From: Thermoguttaceae bacterium
GTDB taxonomy: Bacteria; Planctomycetota; Planctomycetia; Pirellulales; Thermoguttaceae
Assembly (NCBI GenBank): GCA_017441605.1
Contig: JAFRXD010000036.1
Span: forward strand, 1 to 53,653
Reading direction: 5' to 3'
DNA length: 53,653 bases
Shown here: in pieces, positions 1 to 8,204 of the stretch
Position numbering within the stretch: the stretch's first letter is position 1
Layout of the letters: each line of letters starts with the position of its first letter
Translations under genes and position numbers: made by a program
The notes under the pieces: model-generated
What the model saw: the letters and a program-made list of their open reading frames with translations, nothing else
Told to the model about the DNA's origin: nothing
The model's database searches: none

Positions 1-267
1 CATCAACCGTTTGAGCTTTTGCTCTTCGTCCATTTGGTCGGTAAGTTCAAAGACCATCGAGCCGTCTTCTAGACATTTTTGAACGATTTGCAAGAAAACG
101 CTTTTTTCGTCGGGGGAAAGGGGGCGGAGCGATTCTTTTTCACCGAATTTTGGGTTTTCCGACCGATAAATATAAAGTAGGGTCGAAGCCAAAACAAACG
201 CGCGCCCTTTGGGGGAGAGTTCGTTGAAAGCGGAAAGACATTCGACGCGTCGCGCGTTCCGACTCAT
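1..267 (-). pseudogene. Truncated paralogue of the adjacent 360-1607 protein (runs off left edge)
   Basis: Read on the minus strand, this frame is open from 300 to the window edge. It closely matches the middle of the neighbouring 415-aa protein: CLSAFNELSPKGRAFVLAS here against CLAAFDDLSIKGKAFVLAS there, then LYIYRSENP against LYMRRSEEP, and LSPDEKSVFLQIVQKC against LSFDEKLLLQRIVQDC. The only in-frame ATG is at 265-267, just before the conserved block, and an in-frame TGA lies at 301-303. About the first 150 residues of the neighbour, including its membrane anchor, therefore have no counterpart. It is probably a decayed tandem duplicate. A short cytoplasmic paralogue is possible, because the part inside the window has no internal stop. 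Function unknown. The 3' end is outside the window. Confidence 0.6.
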
Positions 268-359
268 TTGGAAACCGCGCGTTAATCGATGAAAAAAGAT
301 TCAATGCTCCCCAAAGGGAAGGTAAGGTTGAGTCTCGACTGTTAACGAGAAAAATCGCG

Positions 360-1607
360 TCAATCAAACTCCGAGCCCTCGATAGGAACGCAACGATCTC
401 TCTCGATTTCTATATCGGGAAATCGTTTCGGTATTTCGCAAGCAATTTCCTTCAAACTCTGCTCTTTAAATCTTTTGTACGGTCTCGAAGGAGGATAGAC
501 GAAGCAATCGGCTTCGTAATAGAAACTGTTCATCGAAGAATTGATTTGGAAAAACAAAAAATGTTTCATCGCGCTCACTTGGAGACGCGTTTGTTCGCTC
601 AAAGGGGCGTCGCGGTTTTCGAGATCGTTTCCGAACAACCCGTTGCGCGTTTTCAGCAATTTCTTCGATTGTAAAAAGGAGTTGGCGTCTCTTATCCACA
701 AACATTCCGGCTTTATATTAAGGCGAGTCTCTAGCGCCAACATTGTGAACAAAACGGACTCGGAACTTTCGTCGACGGCGGCGCGCCACTTTGTCTCGGT
801 TTGGGGAGAAAAGGGAGAAAAAGGATTACTCGTTCCCAGACTCTTTTGCAGCGCGAGCGCTCCCTCGCGGAAACTCTTGTCCCATTCGTCTTGGGAACCT
901 TCAAGGGTTTCAAACGCGATCTTTTCCTCTTCGTACTCCAAAGAATTGGGGTCGTATTTCCGATCGACGCAATCTTGGACGATCCGTTGTAAAAGGAGTT
1001 TCTCGTCGAAGGAGAGAGGCTCGGGGATTTGGGTTTCCGACGCGGCGTCAACGATCGTTGGCTCTTCGGATCGGCGCATATACAACGCGGCGGAAGCCAA
1101 GACAAACGCCTTGCCCTTAATGGAAAGATCGTCAAAAGCGGCGAGACAATCGACTATTTCCGCGCCGGTCGCTCGTTTCGCCGCTTCGTAAAGGGCGTCG
1201 TATTCTTGAAAGCGCTCGAACGTTACCGGTAAATAGATTCCTCGCCACCAATTGCGATCCATCGCGTCTCGATATCGGAAACTCAAGTTTAGGTCGTCGT
1301 TGCGCATGTCCAGAAACAAAGGCAACGAAAAAAACTCGATCGAGTCCGCGCGCTTTTTGATCGTCTCCAACAAGGGCTCGCGCGATCGGCTTTCGTCCAA
1401 GGAATAATCCGGGAGGTTTCGAGTCGATTCCAAGATCGGCGTCGGGTAGTCGAGCGACTTGATCGGAGAGAAGTAATCTTGGTATCGGGCAATTTCGGAC
1501 GGGCGTTTATCAACGCCGAGCCATAAGCGACCGAGAACGGCGCCCAGCGCCAAGACGAGCGCAAGGGAAACGGACATTAGCGTTAGGCGCGCGAACTTTG
1601 GTTTCAT
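360..1607 (-). CDS. Unknown membrane-anchored protein, 415 aa
   Basis: I do not recognise a family. The N-terminus has a basic start (MKPKFAR) followed by one hydrophobic segment at about residues 8-30, rich in L, A, V and G, so it is a signal anchor or uncleaved signal peptide. The rest is soluble and probably helical and extracytoplasmic. It is rich in E, R and L, with a block around residues 150-215 (CLAAFDDLSIKGKAFVLAS, then DEKLLLQRIVQDC) that recurs in the truncated copy at the left edge, so this is one of at least two tandem paralogues. No catalytic motif stands out. The stop falls 93 bases before the start of the truncated copy, so the two may have been co-transcribed. Being a real gene is well supported by length and by the conserved duplicate. 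Function is unknown. Confidence 0.8.
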   Translation of the reverse strand: MKPKFARLTLMSVSLALVLALGAVLGRLWLGVDKRPSEIARYQDYFSPIKSLDYPTPILESTRNLPDYSLDESRSREPLLETIKKRADSIEFFSLPLFLDMRNDDLNLSFRYRDAMDRNWWRGIYLPVTFERFQEYDALYEAAKRATGAEIVDCLAAFDDLSIKGKAFVLASAALYMRRSEEPTIVDAASETQIPEPLSFDEKLLLQRIVQDCVDRKYDPNSLEYEEEKIAFETLEGSQDEWDKSFREGALALQKSLGTSNPFSPFSPQTETKWRAAVDESSESVLFTMLALETRLNIKPECLWIRDANSFLQSKKLLKTRNGLFGNDLENRDAPLSEQTRLQVSAMKHFLFFQINSSMNSFYYEADCFVYPPSRPYKRFKEQSLKEIACEIPKRFPDIEIERDRCVPIEGSEFD

Positions 1608-1730
1608 ATCGAATTCTCCCGACGCGAGAACTAATTGGCAAAAGAATCTTGTTCCAATTCAATCACTATGAATGGAAAAACAAAAGAAATCTATGTGATT
1701 CTAATCGCGGAAATGTTTGTACGCATTACG

Positions 1731-4397
1731 TTAGAGGATGATATCGTCGCTGACCTCTAAAAAATCCTCTTCAATGTCAGCGTAAGATTGAACCGCAGGA
1801 TGATATGTTCTCCCGTAACCGAGATTGGGAGTGTACCAAATAACTCCAACACTATGAAGATTAGTAATAAAAGTTGTTAAGAATGTCTCGCGAGAACCAT
1901 AAGTACAACCATATGATGGATCGTATACATTTCCGTTATATTGGATTAAAGCATGACCATGCCAAGTGTTTTCGCGAGGAGTAACTCCCCCTTGCCCTTG
2001 TAAGTTAGAATTTACTTTTAGAGCTGTCATCCCCCCAGAAATGTTTGCGGTCATAGCTCTAACACTAACTCTATTACACATTATTCCTTGAAGTCCATAT
2101 AAATTGATGGCAAAGTCCTGCCATGCATCACAGATACCATCCTTGTATCGTAACAAAGTTGAAACGGTTGAACCGGTTCCATAAAAGTGATTTGAGTCTA
2201 GACAGATCTGTCTTGCTAATGAGGGATACTGATCTTCGATATAGTCGATGGGAGAAGACGTAAGTGTTACAGACAAGTAGTCCATAATATCGCTGGAATC
2301 CGCAGTGAAACAACCTGTATTATCAACGTCCCTTCCATAATAATAGAGAGTACCGTCATTTTCCACGACTCCATTGTGCATTCTGACTTTGGTAATGGAT
2401 TTAGACGATATTACAGACCAAATCGCTTGAAATACTTGCGCGTCAGAGCAAGCTGAACCACTTGCGGCGACGCAACCTATATGGATTAAAGAATGGTAAT
2501 TATAGGAAGAAACGTTTGTTGGAGCTTTGTAAGTTATGTACAGTGGATTGCTGTTAGATCCCATATTACCGTCAGCGCCACGTGTGTTCTCACAAGTCGT
2601 TCTGAACTCCCACTCTAGTAGGGACTCAAGATCGTAATAAGTTGCCATCTGTCCCAAGAACATTCTAAACGAAGAATTCAGCGTAACCTCCGCAATGGAG
2701 TTGGAAACTGTTCCCCATCCCGATTGAGTTGTGAGAGTTGTTCCCCCTATTTTGTAAGTCCACTTCATTCGAACTTGATAAGTTTGAGTGGAATCTAATA
2801 GTCCCGTAACAGTTACTCGACATTTCATCGTCGAGTCGCTAGTATACGCTACTGGTAATGTTAGATCAGAATTGTAGGAGTACCAATGAATACAGTTCTG
2901 CCAATTGTAACCAAATACATATTGCGGATTGTAACTCAAGGGATCCTCTGTATCGGAAACAAGAGACATATTGTCACGGTATTGAACGGTAACTAGCGAC
3001 AATGTATCATTATCTCTAATATTGACGACAACCGGATTTGTGTCAATCGCGTATGTAATGGGAGGGGAGGTTTCTTGGGCTTCGACTACAGTAATAGCAA
3101 GAGTTTCAATCAATCTCTCTACAACCAGATCGTTGAACACCTGAACTACGATAGTCTCATATGAATGATTTTCTTGAATTCTAACTGTAAAACGTCCCAA
3201 ACTATTGGGCGTAATCAAAGATCGTGTACCATCCGAATTTTTGAGATAAAGATCGTAGTCATGAGTACAAATTGCCGTTCCGGAAACAACAAGCGTAACG
3301 TCAATCAGATAATGTAAATCATTTCCTTTATTAGAACCGTTGTCGATACGCGACACGCGATAATCGATTTCTTGGTAATTGCCTTGTTCTTGTACTGTTT
3401 TATCTCCAACTGTCCCGTCAGCTGGAACTATACCAATCTTCCAGCCATCGTTGTCGACAATTTCCGCTGAAACGGACACGCAAATTTCATTAAAGTGGTA
3501 GGAATTTACCGTTATTCCTTCATAAGGCGCTGGGTACCCGAGGGTCATTGAAAGAGTTTCATCTGATTCCGTAATCCGATCATCGACAATTTTGATATAG
3601 ACTGTTTTGCTTGATCCTGAGTGGACGTAACCGTCATAAACCGGATGATTGCCATAGAGTGTGTACGGGACGTAAGCGAAATAATCGTTAGTCGAAGCCG
3701 TTCCCGTGAACGATATTATTGAATAATAACCACTTGGTAACGTGGGGAGTACAACCTCTAGAAAATCGGTTGACTCAGGATCTTCGAGACTACCGGGAAA
3801 AGATAGAACCGAGTTATGACCTTCGTGAAGTTGGTAAACTCCATTCTGTTTCGGCTGTTGATTAGGATTGCAACCGTGATAGGTAATGGACATCTCCACA
3901 TCGTACTCTTCTACTTCGCCGCCGGGTTCCGGTTCTCCACGAAACGTTTCGCGATTAGCAGCAATAGGGTTAATTCGCGGATCGCCAACAGTTGGACGAT
4001 AGTGCAAGTCCCAAAGGCAAATATATTTTTCTCCGTTAATGTATACACCAAATCTTTCGAAAAACGGGTCGTTATCTTCGGCGTCGTCTTGGGGAACATT
4101 TTCAGAGGGTAATTCCGTTGAAGGAACAGGCGAATTCTCTGTTTCGACTTTGGTTGTAGGAGACATAATGGACGAATCAAGTTGCGCGACCGAACGCATT
4201 GTTACAGTAATCGGATCTTCCGATGAAGAAGTATCAGAAATAAGAGAGGAAGTTGTTGTTTGGCAGACCGGTGAACCGTCTAATATATTGACAGAGAGCA
4301 AACGTCGACTTTCAAGACCTTCGAATCGTAGAAGTCTGAAACGTCTTGAAGAATTACGATAATTGTTATTGGACTCAGTGTGAAGAAACTTGGACAT
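1731..4397 (-). CDS. Exported LEPR-XLL-type protein with Calx-beta-like repeats and a transglutaminase-like domain
   Basis: An 888-aa protein counted from the ATG at 4395-4397. A longer start at 4490 (919 aa) is unlikely because a good promoter at 4475-4503 would begin transcription near 4468. Residues about 23-35 read LRFEGLESRRLLS, the planctomycete LEPR-XLL motif seen near the N-terminus of large exported proteins. The middle is beta-rich, with Calx-beta-like segments (IVDDRITESDETLSMTL; later RLIETLAITVVEA and VVVNIRDND). The C-terminus shows a plausible transglutaminase/cysteine-protease triad: Cys in DGICDAWQDFA (about 756), His in TWHGHALIQY (about 815) and Asp in NVYDPSYG (about 826). 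This suggests a surface protein that cross-links, cleaves or modifies proteins. The gene is clearly more AT-rich than its neighbours and uses different codons, pointing to horizontal acquisition. Substrate unknown. Confidence 0.85.
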   Translation of the reverse strand: MSKFLHTESNNNYRNSSRRFRLLRFEGLESRRLLSVNILDGSPVCQTTTSSLISDTSSSEDPITVTMRSVAQLDSSIMSPTTKVETENSPVPSTELPSENVPQDDAEDNDPFFERFGVYINGEKYICLWDLHYRPTVGDPRINPIAANRETFRGEPEPGGEVEEYDVEMSITYHGCNPNQQPKQNGVYQLHEGHNSVLSFPGSLEDPESTDFLEVVLPTLPSGYYSIISFTGTASTNDYFAYVPYTLYGNHPVYDGYVHSGSSKTVYIKIVDDRITESDETLSMTLGYPAPYEGITVNSYHFNEICVSVSAEIVDNDGWKIGIVPADGTVGDKTVQEQGNYQEIDYRVSRIDNGSNKGNDLHYLIDVTLVVSGTAICTHDYDLYLKNSDGTRSLITPNSLGRFTVRIQENHSYETIVVQVFNDLVVERLIETLAITVVEAQETSPPITYAIDTNPVVVNIRDNDTLSLVTVQYRDNMSLVSDTEDPLSYNPQYVFGYNWQNCIHWYSYNSDLTLPVAYTSDSTMKCRVTVTGLLDSTQTYQVRMKWTYKIGGTTLTTQSGWGTVSNSIAEVTLNSSFRMFLGQMATYYDLESLLEWEFRTTCENTRGADGNMGSNSNPLYITYKAPTNVSSYNYHSLIHIGCVAASGSACSDAQVFQAIWSVISSKSITKVRMHNGVVENDGTLYYYGRDVDNTGCFTADSSDIMDYLSVTLTSSPIDYIEDQYPSLARQICLDSNHFYGTGSTVSTLLRYKDGICDAWQDFAINLYGLQGIMCNRVSVRAMTANISGGMTALKVNSNLQGQGGVTPRENTWHGHALIQYNGNVYDPSYGCTYGSRETFLTTFITNLHSVGVIWYTPNLGYGRTYHPAVQSYADIEEDFLEVSDDIIL

Positions 4398-4474
4398 AAC
4401 AACGATTCTGACAAAAAGAATGACGGGATAAATACAAGGATCAATAAATCTGTAACAACACCCTGCGGGGCTAG

Positions 4475-4503
4475 AGTATAACGGAAACACAATTTTGTTT
4501 CAA
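4475..4503 (-). promoter_or_regulatory. Promoter of the transglutaminase-like gene
   Basis: On the minus strand TTGAAA (4498-4503) is followed by a 17-bp spacer and TATACT (4475-4480). Predicted initiation near 4468 leaves a leader of about 70 bases before the ATG at 4397 and excludes the in-frame ATG at 4490. Confidence 0.65.
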
Positions 4504-4797
4504 GCACGAAATAGAAATACTTAATAAATAATGAAAAAAAACTAATGTTGAGATGGCACATTGGGAATGTTAGTTTATATTTGCCCAATCGGTATAACTT
4601 GTGATCTAGGCTTTTTGAAGAACCCACTCTAATACCCTAGGACAAACTGTTGTATTGCAACCCGAGAGAATAAATCTTTTACCAAGAAAAGCAAAAAGAG
4701 AGTACGGCGAAACAGTCGAATTGCGCGAAGATTTTAACGCGCGTTATTTCCACACTCCCTTAAATTTCACTACGTTTAGATACAAGCAACGTATAAA

Positions 4798-4838
4798 CGC
4801 TCTCCGCGCTGGACGACCGAGCCGTCCGGCGGGGAGCG
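4798..4838 (-). terminator. Hairpin after the GH20-like gene cluster
   Basis: CGCTCTCCGC (4798-4807) pairs with GCGGGGAGCG (4829-4838) with one G-U, and an inner GGACG/CGTCC stem extends it. On the minus strand it lies 14 bases past the stop at 4853 and is followed by GTTTAT, a weak T-run. Probable terminator. Confidence 0.5.
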
Positions 4839-4852
4839 CGTCGACAAAGCGC

Positions 4853-5857
4853 TTAGTATTTGGCGTCGGCGACCTGTTGAATCGAGCGAAGATGATGGTC
4901 GCGATCTTTGGGCTCCGTGAATCGCCACGGGGTTTGCAGGAACCCTAGGAGTCGCTCCTTGGACAGATTCTTCTTACAGAACTCGACGGTCTGACCGAAA
5001 TTCTTGTCGTTGGAGTGATTGGAACCGGTGGGGATTTGGTCGAATCCGGCGGCGTCGAACTCGAGATACGTTTTGACGTAGTCGTTCGTTTCCGGATTGA
5101 AGTCGTTTTCGTAGTACCAGTTGCTCATAATAACGGATTTGGGCGCCCATTCGTAGAAGTCTTTGTGGTCCCAAGCGTAGTCCGCCCAAATCCACGGACG
5201 AACTCCGTTTTTCTCGCATTGCTCGATAAAGAAGAGGAAATCGTGTTTCCAGAGCTCGCCTTGGCGCAAAATGATATAGTCGAACGACTGCTGGTGTCGA
5301 TACGCCTCTTCGTCGTACCCGAGATGGAAGAATCGGGGGCGATCGAAGATTTCCGTTACCTCCTTGACGAGGTCGGCGCAGACTTTGTAGTAGGTCGGGG
5401 TCGAGAGCATCTTGGCGTACTCGCCGAGCCAGTAGTCGTGGCAGGAGGAGAAATTCAACTTGGGAATCGGCTCGAGCCCGAGTTTGCGCATTCGATCCAG
5501 GTCTTCGCGCAAGCGCTCGACCGTCCACGCGCCCTCGATGGCGATTTCCGGATGGGTTTTGTATTGGACCGCTTCTCCAAGGTCGACGACGATTTGGGTT
5601 AGCCCGGATTTCGCCGCCTTTTCGGTTAGCTCGATCCAAAGGTCTTCGTCGCAAGCGAATTTATCGACCGGGGGCGTGTAGGCGCGAGGCGTGTCGCCCC
5701 ACATATTGTGCCCCAAGTGAAGGAGGATCGACCATATCATCGAATTTCCGGGGTCCGCCGCCAAGGCGTTGGTTTTCGCCATCGCGGAAAGAATCGGGGA
5801 CGCCGCCAAGGTCGCGGCGGAGGATTTAACAAAGAAACCTTTTGCGGATTTGGACAT
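4853..5857 (-). CDS. GH20-like TIM-barrel exported protein, copy 3 (Tat twin-arginine lost)
   Basis: A 334-aa protein, the most downstream of three tandem paralogues that align almost end to end. The conserved core includes a likely barrel strand ending FFHLGYDEE (H178, D182, E183). This resembles the His-x-Gly-x-Asp-Glu catalytic motif of family-20 hexosaminidases; D182/E183 would be the acid and its partner. WADYAWDH, MSNWYY and FDQIPTGSN are shared with the other copies. The hydrolase assignment is inference from this motif. The leader reads SAKGFFVKSSAATLAASP where the sister copies have a Tat motif (TRRNFLKAG), so the twin arginine has become Ala-Lys. It may use Sec or may no longer be exported. 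The stop is followed by a hairpin. A substrate cannot be read from sequence. Confidence 0.85.
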   Translation of the reverse strand: MSKSAKGFFVKSSAATLAASPILSAMAKTNALAADPGNSMIWSILLHLGHNMWGDTPRAYTPPVDKFACDEDLWIELTEKAAKSGLTQIVVDLGEAVQYKTHPEIAIEGAWTVERLREDLDRMRKLGLEPIPKLNFSSCHDYWLGEYAKMLSTPTYYKVCADLVKEVTEIFDRPRFFHLGYDEEAYRHQQSFDYIILRQGELWKHDFLFFIEQCEKNGVRPWIWADYAWDHKDFYEWAPKSVIMSNWYYENDFNPETNDYVKTYLEFDAAGFDQIPTGSNHSNDKNFGQTVEFCKKNLSKERLLGFLQTPWRFTEPKDRDHHLRSIQQVADAKY

Positions 5858-5968
5858 TTTCGTTTCCTTATTCTATGACGCGAAACGAGTTGATTCGAAG
5901 AGAACTAGGAGCGAGCGGCGTTAAAAGCGCGCTCGCTCGAAAGCCGATTACAATAGACTTGGAGGCAA

Positions 5969-6973
5969 TTAGTACATCGCGTCGGCGACTTGCTGAATCG
6001 AGCGAAGATTGTGCTCTTGATTGCTCGGTTCGGTGAACTTCCAAGGCGTCTGCAAGTAGCCGAGCAGGCGCTCTTTGGAGAGATTCTTCTTGCAGAACTC
6101 GACGGTTTGACCGAAGTTTTCGTCGTTGCTCCAGTTGGAGCCGGTCGGGATTTGGTCGTACCCGGCGGCGTCGAAGTCCATGTACATTTTGGCTCGAGCG
6201 TTCGATTCCGGATTGAAATCGTTGCCGTAGTACCAGTTGCTCATGACGACCGATTTGGGCGCCCATTCGAGGAACTCGTTGTGATCCCAAGCGTAGTCCG
6301 CCCAGATCCAGGGGCGAACGTTGTTCTTTTCGCATTCCTCGACGAAGAAGAGGAAGTCGTGTTTCCAGAGCTCGCCCTGTCTGATCACGACGTAATCGTA
6401 CGACTTTTGGTTGCCGTAGTTTTCCTCGTCGTAGCCAAGATGGAAGAAGCGCGGATGGTCGAAGATTTCCGTAACTTCCTTAATGAGATCGGCGCAGACT
6501 TTGTAGTACGTTTTGGTCGAGAGCATTCTCGCGTACTCGCCGAGCCAGAAATCGTGGCAGGCGGAGAAGTTCAACTTCGGAATCGGTTCGAGCCCGAGTT
6601 TTCGCATGCGATCGAGGTCTTCGCGCAGTCTTTCGACCGACCACGCGCCCTCGACCGCCAATTCCGGATGCGTTTGATATTTGACCGCCTCTCCGAGGTC
6701 GATCACGATCATATTCAGCCCGGATTTAGCGGCTTTTTCGGTGAGCTCGAGCCAGAGATCGACGTCGCAGGTGAATTTGTCGACGGGGGGCGTGTAGGCG
6801 CGCGGCGTGTCGCCCCACATATTGCGCCCGAGATGCAGTAGAACCGACCAAATTAATTTGCCTTGGGGCTGGTCGGCGAGGGCTCCGGAATTAGCCAAAG
6901 CGGAGAGCACGGGGGACGCGGCGATGGAGAGCGCGCCCGCTTTCAGAAAATTGCGTCTTGTCAACGTGGACAT
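5969..6973 (-). CDS. GH20-like TIM-barrel exported protein, copy 2 (Tat signal)
   Basis: 334 aa, the same length as copy 3 and very similar to it through the whole mature part. The leader MSTLTRRNFLKAGALSIAASP is a clear Tat signal (S/T-R-R-x-F-L-K) with a hydrophobic stretch and a probable cleavage region near residues 28-34. The HLGYDEE motif (D182, E183), LEPIPKLNFSACHD and the WIWADYAWDH block are intact, so this copy looks catalytically and export competent. A glycoside-hydrolase role is inferred from resemblance to GH20 and not proven. The gene has its own strong promoter (7066-7094) and a long hairpin in its leader (7014-7049), so it can be expressed separately from the upstream copy. 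The gap to copy 3 is 111 bases and contains a GAGCGAGCG/CGCTCGCTC inverted repeat. Confidence 0.88.
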   Translation of the reverse strand: MSTLTRRNFLKAGALSIAASPVLSALANSGALADQPQGKLIWSVLLHLGRNMWGDTPRAYTPPVDKFTCDVDLWLELTEKAAKSGLNMIVIDLGEAVKYQTHPELAVEGAWSVERLREDLDRMRKLGLEPIPKLNFSACHDFWLGEYARMLSTKTYYKVCADLIKEVTEIFDHPRFFHLGYDEENYGNQKSYDYVVIRQGELWKHDFLFFVEECEKNNVRPWIWADYAWDHNEFLEWAPKSVVMSNWYYGNDFNPESNARAKMYMDFDAAGYDQIPTGSNWSNDENFGQTVEFCKKNLSKERLLGYLQTPWKFTEPSNQEHNLRSIQQVADAMY

Positions 6974-7013
6974 AACGAAAGCCTCTTATATTGCGCAAAG
7001 GGAAGAAACGGCG

Positions 7014-7049
7014 GGAGGAGCGCGGGCGTCGAACGCGTCGCGCTCCTCC
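7014..7049 (-). repeat. Long inverted repeat in the leader of GH20-like copy 2
   Basis: GGAGGAGCGCG (7014-7024) pairs perfectly with CGCGCTCCTCC (7039-7049), with a short inner GCGT/ACGC stem. It lies between the promoter at 7066-7094 and the start at 6973. It has no strong T-run on the minus strand, so it is either a leader structure or a weak terminator of copy 1. Confidence 0.6.
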
Positions 7050-7065
7050 GTATCCACTATCGCTC

Positions 7066-7094
7066 AATATACTCGCGGGCTACTCGCTCGTCAA
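7066..7094 (-). promoter_or_regulatory. Promoter of GH20-like copy 2
   Basis: Minus strand: TTGACG (7089-7094), 17-bp spacer, TATATT (7066-7071). This is one of the best matches to a housekeeping promoter in the window. Start point near 7059, leader about 85 bases. Confidence 0.65.
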
Positions 7095-7125
7095 CAAGAC
7101 GGTGAAAAAGGACGGAATTTCCGCG

Positions 7126-8157
7126 TCAATACATCGCGTCTTGTTCCAATTTAATGGAATTGAGAATGTGTTGGTCGGGATCTACGTGCTCGAAGTGCCA
7201 GTTCGTTTGCAGGTATCCGAGCAACCGCTCTTTGGAGAGGTTGGCTTTGCAGAAATCGACCAAGTTTCCAAAGTTCACGTCGCAAGACCAATTGGAACCG
7301 GTCGGGATTTGATCGAAGCCGGCTTTGTCCAAATCGAGGAACGTTTGGACGTAGTTCGCTTCCGATTCGCCCAACTTTTCCAAATCGAACTCGGCGTCGT
7401 AGTACCAGTTGCTCATCACGATCGACTTGGGCGCCCAATTGAAAAAGTCTTTATGATGCCAATAGTAGTCGGCCCAGATCCAAGGACGAACTTGATTCTT
7501 CTCGCATTGGTCGATAAAGAAGAGGAAATCGTTTTTCCAAAGATCGCCTTGTCTGATCACGATGTAATCGAAGGTCTCTTGGTGCCAGAAGGTTTCCTCG
7601 TCGTATCCGAGATGGAAGAAGCGCGGGTGGTCGAAGATTTCGACGACTTCCTTGATCAAGTCGGCGCAAACTTCGTAGTATTTCGGGGTCGAGACCATTC
7701 TGGCGTACTCGCCCAACCACAAGTCGTGACAGGCCGAGAAATTCAGCTTGGGAATCGGTTCGAGCCCGAGTTTTCGCATGCGATCCAAGTCTTTTCGGAA
7801 TTTCTCGATCGACCAAGCGCCCTTGGTGGCGATTTCCGGGTGAGACTCGTATTGAATCGCCTCGCCAATGTCGATCACGACCATATTCAGCCCCGCGCTC
7901 GCCATTTTTTCGGTAACCTCGACCCAGAAAGAGTCTTTCCACGTCATATGGTCGATCGGCGGGGTGTAGGCGTTGGGGGAGTCGCCCCACATTTTTTGCC
8001 CGAGATGAAGGAGAAGTCCCCAAATCATCTTGTTCTCGGCGTTGGCGGTCGGGGACGGAACGGGGGCGGCGAGCGAGCTCAGGGTCGACGCCATGGGCGC
8101 CATAGCGAGCGCGGCGCTCGTTGCGAGAAAGTTTCGTCGAGTCGTTTTGCCTTTCAT
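7126..8157 (-). CDS. GH20-like TIM-barrel exported protein, copy 1 (Tat signal)
   Basis: 343 aa and the most divergent of the three tandem copies. The leader MKGKTTRRNFLATSAALAMAP is a Tat signal with twin arginine and an Ala-rich hydrophobic core. From about residue 45 it aligns with the other two: WGLLLHLGQKMWGDSP, then LEPIPKLNFSACHD, then FFHLGYDEE (H182, D186, E187) and WIWADYYWHH. The extra length comes from a longer N-terminal linker and a short insertion near FDLEKLGESEANY. The motif set suggests a periplasmic TIM-barrel glycosidase related to GH20, though this is inference. It starts 45 bases after the stop of the GldF-GldG fusion, so it could be read through from that operon unless the small hairpin at 8186-8204 terminates it. 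Confidence 0.87.
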   Translation of the reverse strand: MKGKTTRRNFLATSAALAMAPMASTLSSLAAPVPSPTANAENKMIWGLLLHLGQKMWGDSPNAYTPPIDHMTWKDSFWVEVTEKMASAGLNMVVIDIGEAIQYESHPEIATKGAWSIEKFRKDLDRMRKLGLEPIPKLNFSACHDLWLGEYARMVSTPKYYEVCADLIKEVVEIFDHPRFFHLGYDEETFWHQETFDYIVIRQGDLWKNDFLFFIDQCEKNQVRPWIWADYYWHHKDFFNWAPKSIVMSNWYYDAEFDLEKLGESEANYVQTFLDLDKAGFDQIPTGSNWSCDVNFGNLVDFCKANLSKERLLGYLQTNWHFEHVDPDQHILNSIKLEQDAMY

Positions 8158-8185
8158 TGCGAGTTCCTTTACAAAAAGGGTGGAC

Positions 8186-8204
8186 GACCGAATGAAGATC
8201 GGTC
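8186..8204 (-). terminator. Weak hairpin at the end of the GldF-GldG gene
   Basis: GACCGA (8186-8191) pairs with TCGGTC (8199-8204), overlapping the stop codon. On the minus strand CCCTTTTT follows within a few bases. The stem is short and may be leaky. Confidence 0.35.

Larger units (their letters stand above)
4398..4852. other. Intergenic AT-rich stretch between the island gene and the GH20-like cluster
   Basis: This stretch holds the island gene's promoter (4475-4503) and a hairpin at 4798-4838 that follows the GH20-like genes. Between them, about 4510-4790 is AT-rich and carries no convincing ORF, RNA gene or repeat that I can recognise. Confidence 0.6.

Noticed and set aside
1608..1730. 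Possible attachment-site or repeat at the left border of the AT-rich island
   Set aside because: No direct or inverted repeat shared with the right border was found, so island boundaries cannot be assigned to a mobile element.
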